Below are positions 13,072-18,874 of a stretch of 30,541 bases of DNA, one piece after another; position 1 is the stretch's first letter; every line of letters starts with the position of its first letter. The notes below the pieces were generated by a model. It did no database searches. It worked only from the letters and a program-made list of their open reading frames with translations, and had not been told where the DNA came from. The position numbers and the translations under genes were made by a program. The stretch is from the IMG/VR virus record IMGVR_UViG_3300030106_001842, positions 1-30,541 of that record; one strand, 5' to 3'. Source of the stretch: a virus.

Positions 13072-13581
13072 TTAAGGGGTTTCTTCTGGCTCTGGCTCTG
13101 GCTCTGGGTCTGGGTCTGGTTGAGAAAAAATATAAGAAATACCACCAGCGCTAATGTTTTGGTCTTCTACAACCCAATCACCATATAGCCACACATAATA
13201 TCTATCATTAGCATCATAAGTAAATAAAGTGTATTGGTATTTTCCAGGCCAAGGAGCATAAGGAAACCCACTCTCGTTATCCCACTCTATAGTTATTTTA
13301 CCATCTTCAGTTGTAACATTCATAAAGTTGGTTAAAACACCACCAGTACCACCTGAGGTAGTTTGCTCAAAATTAGCTACAGAAAGATATAAATTTGCGC
13401 CATTGTTTTGGTATATTCTTAAAATAGCACTATCTCCCAATGTGGGGTTTGTAGTATCACTAGTAAAATCATAATCACCACCACCAGCATTTTTTACATT
13501 TACAACTAGCTTAAAGTGACTATTTCTCATAGACTTTATTCTAAGTTTTTGTGCCTGATGTGTAACTACTGTATTTGCCAT
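13072..13581 (-). CDS. Beta-rich tail/fibre-like protein with Pro-Glu tail
   Basis: Residues 1-150 are beta-rich and resemble the Ig- or BppU-like first domains of phage baseplate or fibre proteins. There is a strand LRIYQNNGANLYLSVANF, then GKITIEWDNE, then WPGKYQYTLFTYDANDRYYV and VWLYGDWVVEDQ. The last 17 residues are a run of Pro-Asp and Pro-Glu pairs ending in EETP, encoded by six hexamer repeats. Such a rigid, acidic tail may be a linker or an exposed arm. It shares one base with the thioredoxin-like gene. A virion surface role is inferred from fold pattern and position. Confidence 0.55.
   Translation of the reverse strand: MANTVVTHQAQKLRIKSMRNSHFKLVVNVKNAGGGDYDFTSDTTNPTLGDSAILRIYQNNGANLYLSVANFEQTTSGGTGGVLTNFMNVTTEDGKITIEWDNESGFPYAPWPGKYQYTLFTYDANDRYYVWLYGDWVVEDQNISAGGISYIFSQPDPDPEPEPEPEETP
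13085..13120. repeat. Hexanucleotide tandem repeat, six units
   Basis: Six consecutive 6-base units TCTGG[C/C/C/G/G/T] cover 13085-13120. On the coding strand they read CCAGAN and encode Pro-Asp/Pro-Glu pairs at the end of the 169-residue protein. The unit length keeps the reading frame, so slippage would change the number of Pro-acid pairs without breaking the gene. Confidence 0.9.
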
Positions 13582-13982
13582 TACTGAAATTTATTTAACG
13601 TCAATGTGTCCACTGAATTCTGTATTGTTTTTTTATCTGCATCTAATTGAAACATTACATTTGGTTTGAACCTTTCCTTCTCTTCGCCATTATCAAAGAT
13701 GATAACGGTTGGAATCGCAGAAATGTCATAATCCATTTGAACATCCATATGAGCAGAAATATCAACTCTATATACCACACAGTCTTTTAATTTTATAAGT
13801 TCTTTAAACTCATTACTAGCGTTCCAACCTGCCCAAAATTCTACCACTACTATGTCTTTGGCTATTTTTTTATTAAAGTTGTTAGAAGTAATAAAGTCTT
13901 GACTAAATGTAGTTCCACAAATAAACATAAACACCATCATTAAGATGTATAAGTATGATGATATGTCTATTCTATGAATCAT
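13581..13982 (-). CDS. Exported thioredoxin-fold protein lacking redox cysteines
   Basis: Residues 1-28 form a signal peptide (hydrophobic SSYLYILMMVFMFICGTTFS after a basic start), predicting export to the periplasm. The mature part has the thioredoxin pattern: strand VVVEFWAGWNASNEFKEL at 45-62, strand VVYRVDIS, then ISAIPTVIIFDNGEE at 87-101 with the cis-proline P91. The active-site W-C-x-x-C is replaced by W-N-A-S-N (53-57), so both redox cysteines are gone. It cannot act as an oxidoreductase and may be a binding or chaperone module, or block a host thioredoxin-like partner. It overlaps its neighbours by 1 and 4 bases. Confidence 0.7.
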   Translation of the reverse strand: MIHRIDISSYLYILMMVFMFICGTTFSQDFITSNNFNKKIAKDIVVVEFWAGWNASNEFKELIKLKDCVVYRVDISAHMDVQMDYDISAIPTVIIFDNGEEKERFKPNVMFQLDADKKTIQNSVDTLTLNKFQ

Positions 13983-14323
13983 TTTTTTAGCTCTTTTATA
14001 TCTTCCTTAAGTTCATCTAAAACTTTTATTATATTATCAATCTTCTGCCTAGCCATCTCATCCTTCATATTAAATTCCATTCTAGTAGGAGGCCAAGTTT
14101 GTGAAGCGGCAGGGTCTCCCATATCTATTGTGTACGTTCCTGTACCTGGCTTAGGTTTCTCTAAGGCTTCTTCTACTTTATCTTCTAACTCTACAAATTT
14201 AGAGTTTATACTACCCATTAAACCAAAATAAGCAGAAACAACAGTGGCTATACCTACAGCAATACCTACTAACGTTTTTACGCTAACCTGAAATTTACTG
14301 TCTTCTGATAACTCTTTAGCCAT
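13979..14323 (-). CDS. One-helix membrane protein with coiled-coil
   Basis: The 114 residues show a single membrane helix (VKTLVGIAVGIATVVSAYFG, 15-34) after a short charged start, a coiled-coil stretch (FVELEDKVEEALEKPKPG), a linker with WPPTRMEF and a second coiled coil to the end (IDNIIKVLDELKEDIKELKK). From memory, small marine-phage proteins share the start AKEL.EDSKF, one helix and an R-x-E-F-x-x-K-D segment. Placed among lysis and membrane genes, it may be a spanin-like or holin-modifying protein; no lipoprotein partner typical of spanins is adjacent. It overlaps its neighbours by 1 and 4 bases. Confidence 0.65.
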   Translation of the reverse strand: MAKELSEDSKFQVSVKTLVGIAVGIATVVSAYFGLMGSINSKFVELEDKVEEALEKPKPGTGTYTIDMGDPAASQTWPPTRMEFNMKDEMARQKIDNIIKVLDELKEDIKELKK

Positions 14324-14559
14324 TATTTATTACAATCTTTACATTTATTGTTTCCAGCAAATTTTTCTACACCACTAATACCAAAGCAACCTAGAACAAC
14401 CCATACAAATGAGTCGTACACAAATTCATTAATAACTAAATCAGAACCAGCAGCACCAGTTACTAAATCAATTATCATTACAATAACCATAATTAAAAAA
14501 GCTATAAAACCTACTACAGCCTTTTCGTTCCAATCATTGGAGTCTTTAAATATATTCAT
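14323..14559 (-). CDS. Two-helix membrane protein, possible holin
   Basis: Residues about 14-35 (AVVGFIAFLIMVIVMIIDLV) and 47-66 (VYDSFVWVVLGCFGISGVEK) form two hydrophobic helices in a 78-residue protein with charged ends, the size and topology of small phage holins. The C-terminus has a CKDC pair. It ends in a TAATG overlap with the coiled-coil membrane gene, so the two may be made in fixed ratio. With a clear 3-TM-family holin at 11956, this may be an antiholin, pinholin or another membrane factor; no direct evidence separates these. Confidence 0.55.
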   Translation of the reverse strand: MNIFKDSNDWNEKAVVGFIAFLIMVIVMIIDLVTGAAGSDLVINEFVYDSFVWVVLGCFGISGVEKFAGNNKCKDCNK

Positions 14560-14569
14560 ACTTTAAGAT

Positions 14570-15253
14570 TTAGTCGTATTGTTGAGTAAATGTGTCTCTA
14601 TTACCTTTAGATTTTTTTACCATTCCACCGTGTTTCTTGGTATCAAAAAAACCTTCAGGTAAATCAGCATCTCTTAAGGGTCCTATTTTTTCATACATTT
14701 GTTTACCAAACGTTAATTTGGGAGTAGGCTCTATGCCAAAAGGTCTGTTCATTGTCAGTGCATCAACTGGGTCAACGTTCATACTATCAAGTAATTTTGT
14801 ATAGTCATAAGCAGCTATAGAATCACTTTTAGAAAATTTATCATCATCTGTCATTCCACCCATTCTGTATTTTTTATTTTGTTTCATATCATTATTATTA
14901 TCATGTCCTTTTATATAATTAGTTATAGAATCTGGCTCATTAGAATCATCTACCATGCCACCATGTTTTCTTACTTTAGAAGGAAGGCTAAGTTCAGATT
15001 CATCAGGAACAAAGTCTCCCAAATCGCCCATTTCTTGACTCTTTTTACTAGTTTCTACAAGGCTTTTTAACGCATCAAATACAGTTGGGTTTTTTGGGTT
15101 ATATTTTTTTTGAAAAGCAGTAGCAGCGTCTTCACCCATAAAATCGCTAAGTTTTCTATACTCATAAACATCTATTGAATCTTGTCTAGAAAAGTTATCG
15201 TCATTTATTCCTCCATTAGCATATCGTCTTGTTTTTTTTCTTTTTTTATACAT
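14570..15253 (-). CDS. Repeat protein with GGM motifs and internal duplication
   Basis: The 227-residue protein carries four copies of a short motif: YANGGINDDNFSRQDSI near 11-27, RKHGGMVDD near 94-102, YRMGGMTDDDKFSKSDSI near 129-146 and KKHGGMVKK near 207-215. Copies 1 and 3 extend into matching 30-40-residue blocks (D-S-I-x-x-Y-[ED]-Y-x-K-L-x-D-x-M), so an ancestral unit was duplicated. Lys-x-Gly-Gly-Met elements recur in marine phage proteins and are found again in the small protein at 11295 (MKHGGMIGC). No enzyme motif is visible. A scaffold, virion-internal or multivalent binding role is possible; none is proven. Confidence 0.6.
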   Translation of the reverse strand: MYKKRKKTRRYANGGINDDNFSRQDSIDVYEYRKLSDFMGEDAATAFQKKYNPKNPTVFDALKSLVETSKKSQEMGDLGDFVPDESELSLPSKVRKHGGMVDDSNEPDSITNYIKGHDNNNDMKQNKKYRMGGMTDDDKFSKSDSIAAYDYTKLLDSMNVDPVDALTMNRPFGIEPTPKLTFGKQMYEKIGPLRDADLPEGFFDTKKHGGMVKKSKGNRDTFTQQYD

Positions 15254-15255
15254 AG

Positions 15256-16005
15256 TTAATCTATTTTATATTTAACAACACCGTCTTGGATATAAAGTCC
15301 CTCAGGTTCTTTTATTGCTTGCCCCAACAAGTTATAAATTCTGTTATCTGCTTTTGATTGATTTAATAAATCAGGTAGGTTAGATGTGCAAGGAAGGCCT
15401 GTATCACAATCTAAATACTCTGTGTTTATAATTTCTACATACTCTATTATAGTGTCTGTAGTAAAAAATTCTATATATTCAGTTTCTATTTGTACTATTG
15501 TATCAAAGATAAATACATCTACATATTCTATAACATCAATGAATAAAGTGTCTAATACATCTTCATATATAGTTAGTGTGTCTGTTATGTATATATATTC
15601 AGGAACAAATGTTTCTACCTCTACTGTGTCTATTACAATTTGAGTTATATATTCTATATCATATATAGTATCTGTTTGAAAAATTGTTTCATATATGTAA
15701 ATAGGAACATCTACAAATAATGTATCACAATCTGGCGGAGGTGGTAAACAATCTAATAAATTTGTAGGTACAGCAGGTATACCATCATCTCCTGTTTCAT
15801 CGTCTCCATTTACACAATCTAACCAACCATCGTTGAGATAATAGAGACCATTAAGACCATTAGGTACACAACCATTAGGAGAATAAACCGTCCAATTGCT
15901 TTGGTCGTCACCACAATAAAACCCTCCTTGCGCAACGCATTCTTGACAATTTGTTTGAGCAAATCCATAATTAAATACAAATAATAATATTAATAACTTC
16001 TTCAT
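15256..16005 (-). CDS. Secreted protein with LDL-receptor-A-like motif and T9SS-like C-terminal tail
   Basis: MKKLLILLFVFNYGFAQ at 1-17 is a signal peptide with a typical Bacteroidota FAQ cleavage end. Residues 19-70 are Cys-rich and end NDGWLDCVNGDDE, spaced exactly like the calcium-binding DG-x-x-DC-x-x-GSDE box of LDL-receptor class A repeats, preceded by C-V-P like that repeat's CIP. Residues 93-200 are a low-complexity run of Asp-Thr plus Tyr/Ile/Val/Glu (TDTLTIYEDVLDTLFIDVIE), probably an extended beta linker. The end (NRIYNLLGQAIKEPEGLYIQ, 221-240) looks like the last strands of a T9SS type A sorting domain. It may be sent to the host cell surface or mimic such a protein; virion attachment is the alternative. 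Confidence 0.65.
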   Translation of the reverse strand: MKKLLILLFVFNYGFAQTNCQECVAQGGFYCGDDQSNWTVYSPNGCVPNGLNGLYYLNDGWLDCVNGDDETGDDGIPAVPTNLLDCLPPPPDCDTLFVDVPIYIYETIFQTDTIYDIEYITQIVIDTVEVETFVPEYIYITDTLTIYEDVLDTLFIDVIEYVDVFIFDTIVQIETEYIEFFTTDTIIEYVEIINTEYLDCDTGLPCTSNLPDLLNQSKADNRIYNLLGQAIKEPEGLYIQDGVVKYKID

Positions 16006-16006
16006 A

Positions 16007-17098
16007 CTACAAAAATAAGTAATTTATTCCAATCTTAAATTCGTAAACAGGTCGCATCCAGAATCTTTGGTGAGTTCCTTCAATAAAGAACCCTAGATTC
16101 TTAGAAAACTTAACACCGAATACTAATCCCATGTCCCACTCTATTATGGCTGGTATGCTCTCCTGAGCCCAATCTTCGTCATTATAGTCAAAGCTATAGT
16201 CATCTAGACCGAAGTGGTAAGGGAGAACATTCATCCAGCCGTGTAACCACCAATTAGAAGACCATTTATAATAAGCCGCTCCAACAACAACAGATAGTTC
16301 TTTTTGTAAACCTAACTTACGTAGTTCTCTGTCATTAAAGTCATCAATAGCATTACCAAAATGATGCTTCATAAATTCTCCCGTAGTATGAGCAACTTGT
16401 ATAGAGTCTCCACTAGATACATCAAACCAATCATAGTTTACATATCCTGCTTGACTCCATTGTTCACTTACATACCCAAAGTCCTCTGCAATCTCAGAGA
16501 ACGGCGTTACAGCTGGGTCCCAAAAATCATATATTGGGAGAAAACCATATGTAGGGTGCATTCTAAAAGCAGCACCCATTGAGAAATCAAAGTTTCCCAA
16601 GCTTTTTCGCCATCTTATATCAGATAGCATATACTTTAAATCAAACTTTTGGTTGTCTACAAATTGAGCTTTTACAAGGTACGAATCACTCAAATAACGT
16701 AGGAAATAATCTTGATTTATAAACTCATTCCCTCTATCTCGTACTAAAGATATATTAGCAAGGTACTCAAAGCCTTTAGCGTTACCTACAGGAGCTTTAT
16801 TTGATATTTGTGACTCTGTACCATCATAAAAAGTTTTGACCTTGTATTCGTAATCAAAACGAGCCACCTTACGTAGTCCTATAGTGTAGTTATAATCAAA
16901 AGGATTAACCTGTGTTATATCTATTAACTCCTTGTCTTCTATCTTAAACATACCATCTTCTAGTGTAGAAGAACCTGTAGAACTTGACACATAGAACGTA
17001 GAGTATTTAAAAAAGTTTTTAATCTCTTGGGAACAACATTTTTTTGGAGTAGCACAAGATATCAATAGAACTACTATTAGTATTATTGCTTTTTTCAT
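16007..17098 (-). CDS. Outer-membrane beta-barrel-like lipoprotein
   Basis: The N-terminus MKKAIILIVVLLISCATPKK has a lipobox LISC with C15 as the lipidation site, so the mature 349-residue protein should be membrane-anchored. The body is rich in aromatic residues and alternating strands (SVVVGAAYYKWSSNWWLHGW, EWDMGLVFGVKFSKNLGFFI) and ends EFKIGINYLFL, an aromatic and hydrophobic end like that of outer-membrane barrels. The combination suggests an outer-membrane protein made late in infection, perhaps to block receptors against superinfection, or a virion component with barrel-like strands. No enzymatic motif is seen. It sits 2 bases from the structural gene on one side and 1 base from the secreted protein on the other. 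Confidence 0.55.
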   Translation of the reverse strand: MKKAIILIVVLLISCATPKKCCSQEIKNFFKYSTFYVSSSTGSSTLEDGMFKIEDKELIDITQVNPFDYNYTIGLRKVARFDYEYKVKTFYDGTESQISNKAPVGNAKGFEYLANISLVRDRGNEFINQDYFLRYLSDSYLVKAQFVDNQKFDLKYMLSDIRWRKSLGNFDFSMGAAFRMHPTYGFLPIYDFWDPAVTPFSEIAEDFGYVSEQWSQAGYVNYDWFDVSSGDSIQVAHTTGEFMKHHFGNAIDDFNDRELRKLGLQKELSVVVGAAYYKWSSNWWLHGWMNVLPYHFGLDDYSFDYNDEDWAQESIPAIIEWDMGLVFGVKFSKNLGFFIEGTHQRFWMRPVYEFKIGINYLFL

Positions 17099-17099
17099 A

Positions 17100-17708
17100 T
17101 TAAAAAGTTTGTGTAGGAGCGGCTTTTAAATAGCAAACAAGCTGGTCAGCAGCTGTAGAGCCAACAAATCTCCACCTCCCCTCTAAGGTAGTTCCAGCAG
17201 TTAAAGCTTGGTCATTTTCAAGAGCGGCACCTGCCACATTAGCTGTGGTTCCAGAAGGTATAGTTTGATAATCACTATGAGGCACATAAGTCCCTCCATC
17301 TGCAGCTACGGTTCCTGGCCATCTATTCGTAATAGGAACTAAAACATCTATAGTACTAGCCTCTAAAGCTTGAATAGCAACTATTTCAAAAGGCATCCAT
17401 TTGCTTATTACAGCATCATCTGCTAAAGGAATATGACTTCCATTTTTTAATGTTATTTGTGTAGCCGAGTCTATTGATTCTATTGTTCCAATAGCTTTAT
17501 TACTTAACGCGTCTACTAATTTATCTCCTGCACTAAAATTAGTTGCGGCAGAAGTTCCGTCAACAGTTAATACTTTAACGCCTCTATTGACAGCGCCATT
17601 TATAAGAGTTTTGTTCGCAAATACTGGACCTATTCCAGATAAATCTAAATCTTTATTATCATTAACTACTATAGCTCCATCATATATGGTTGATTTTATT
17701 CCAGGCAT
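17100..17708 (-). CDS. Probable virion structural protein
   Basis: The 202 residues are rich in Ala, Thr, Gly and Val with alternating strands and turns (KTLINGAVNRGVKVLTVDG, KAIGTIESIDSATQITLKNG) and no signal peptide or catalytic motif. The segment VDGTSAATNFSAGDKLVDA followed by IGTIESID resembles decoration and spike proteins that describe a value with its range, a layout common in marine phage structural genes. The neighbours are other likely structural genes. It could be a decoration, collar or spike protein; the exact place in the virion is unknown. Confidence 0.55.
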   Translation of the reverse strand: MPGIKSTIYDGAIVVNDNKDLDLSGIGPVFANKTLINGAVNRGVKVLTVDGTSAATNFSAGDKLVDALSNKAIGTIESIDSATQITLKNGSHIPLADDAVISKWMPFEIVAIQALEASTIDVLVPITNRWPGTVAADGGTYVPHSDYQTIPSGTTANVAGAALENDQALTAGTTLEGRWRFVGSTAADQLVCYLKAAPTQTF

Positions 17709-17728
17709 AATTTTATTTTTTTATATTA

Positions 17729-17866
17729 TTATCTTCCTCCTCTTGTTTTTGTAGCACCTCTAGTTACTCCTACTTTTCCTTTAGCAGCAGATTTTCCTCT
17801 AGAACCAGCCCTTCCTTTTGGTTTAGATGTTCTACCACCTTTTAAATTTTCTAATAAACTACCCAT
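17729..17866 (-). CDS. 45-residue Arg/Gly/Lys-rich protein
   Basis: The ATG lies at 17866-17864 and the TAA at 17731-17729. The product has LKGGRTSKPKGRAGSRGKSA and ends in TRGATKTRGGR. It is about one third Lys/Arg and one quarter Gly, without any acidic residue except one Glu near the start, so it resembles an RGG-type nucleic-acid-binding tail. It lies between structural genes with 20- and 24-base gaps. It may bind packaged DNA or RNA, or be a disordered virion component. It falls below usual gene-finder length limits and would easily be missed. Confidence 0.55.
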   Translation of the reverse strand: MGSLLENLKGGRTSKPKGRAGSRGKSAAKGKVGVTRGATKTRGGR

Positions 17867-17890
17867 TATATTTTATTTTAATTGTTAATA

Positions 17891-18331
17891 TTAACTATCT
17901 TCACTAAATAGTGCCACTTCATATTCCATGCTACCACTTGATTGCCCAACAAATACATCTAAATGTCCAGCATAAGGAATTACAAAAGCGTTTCCTTCAT
18001 ATACTCTACCTAATAAATTATTAGCATCATCAGGAGAGTTTCCATCTTTTACAAATATTTCTAAATAATCACCAGATGTTGTTGATAGATTCTTTATATA
18101 TAATACATGCGCTTTGTCATCATCAAAGTCTGCTTCATCTATAATTCTTAAAGCAGTTGTAGAACCGTGACTTCTTCTTGATACACCTGAGAAGTTATCT
18201 AAACCTTCTGTTCTAGTTCCTGCTTTTTTTAACTGAAAGTTACAGTTTAAACTAAGTGGATTAGAAGTTAAGTTATTAGATGTAATTGATAAGTTAACTG
18301 TTGTTGTTGGTGATATTAATTTTGTTGCCAT
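17891..18331 (-). CDS. Probable structural protein, paralogue of the upstream gene
   Basis: The 146 residues align along their whole length with the product of 18345-18821. Shared positions include LTSNPLSLNCNFQL with LTSDNINISQTFEL, TEGLDNFSGVSRR with VTGLKNTTGVRRI, LYIKNLSTTSG with IWIHNPNTTTNG, YEGNAFVIPYAGHLD with WEGKSCLIPIQGHTA, and a final EYEVALFSED with EYCIFAETVD. The fold is probably an all-beta sandwich. No signal peptide is present. Tandem duplicates of this kind are usual for virion decoration, neck or spike proteins. It starts 13 bases after the stop of its partner. Confidence 0.6.
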   Translation of the reverse strand: MATKLISPTTTVNLSITSNNLTSNPLSLNCNFQLKKAGTRTEGLDNFSGVSRRSHGSTTALRIIDEADFDDDKAHVLYIKNLSTTSGDYLEIFVKDGNSPDDANNLLGRVYEGNAFVIPYAGHLDVFVGQSSGSMEYEVALFSEDS

Positions 18332-18344
18332 ATTATATTATTTT

Positions 18345-18821
18345 TTAAGCTTTACCTAATTCGTTTGAAGTTGAATCAGCATCTACAGTTTCTGCGAATA
18401 TACAATATTCAACAAAATCAGCTGCGTTTGCAGTTGTAACCGTTATATCTGAAGCTGCAGTGTGTCCCTGTATAGGAATCAAACAGCTTTTACCCTCCCA
18501 AAGTTTTCCAACAACACAATTTTGAGCAGAAGCATTAGTTGCTGTAATAGTAACATATACACTACCATTTGTAGTTGTGTTAGGGTTGTGTATCCATATC
18601 CAAGCAGCTGCATCTGCAGCACCGTGTAAATCAGCATCAAATACTACTACACCTCCATTTGCAGCCTCTATTCTTCTTACCCCTGTTGTGTTTTTTAATC
18701 CTGTAACGTTATCAATAGCAGTCAATTCGAATGTTTGACTGATATTAATATTATCTGAAGTCAACCCTGTACTATTTAAAGTAATGGTTGCTGTTGTTTT
18801 TGGTGTTGTTGAATACGCCAT
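18345..18821 (-). CDS. Probable structural protein, paralogue of the downstream gene
   Basis: The 158-residue product is beta-rich with strands such as TATITLNSTGLTSDNINIS and SVYVTITATN, a conserved GVRRI turn and an I-P-I-x-G-H segment shared with the next gene. It is Ala- and Thr-rich and has no export signal. It is the first gene after the giant gene in transcription order and follows a 53-base AT-rich gap that holds a TATATTTG box on this strand. A virion role (decoration, neck or spike) is inferred from composition, duplication and location. Confidence 0.6.
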   Translation of the reverse strand: MAYSTTPKTTATITLNSTGLTSDNINISQTFELTAIDNVTGLKNTTGVRRIEAANGGVVVFDADLHGAADAAAWIWIHNPNTTTNGSVYVTITATNASAQNCVVGKLWEGKSCLIPIQGHTAASDITVTTANAADFVEYCIFAETVDADSTSNELGKA

Positions 18822-18844
18822 TGTCTTTTGATTTTATTATTATA

Positions 18845-18852
18845 CAAATATA
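18845..18852 (-). promoter_or_regulatory. TAnnTTTG box upstream of the structural genes
   Basis: Read on the - strand this is TATATTTG, an exact match to the Bacteroidota -7 element, 23 bases before the ATG at 18821. It lies in the only sizeable gap between the giant gene and the structural genes. No -33 TTTG was found at the usual distance, and in AT-rich DNA such matches arise by chance, so the call is weak. No terminator hairpin was seen after the giant gene's stop, so read-through is also likely. Confidence 0.3.
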
Positions 18853-18874
18853 CTAAATTTTATTATATGAGTTT

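Noticed and set aside
13581-13982. Lipobox at the signal peptide of the thioredoxin-like protein
   Set aside because: The residues before the single Cys (MFIC) do not fit the lipobox consensus; ordinary cleavage near TFSQ is more likely.
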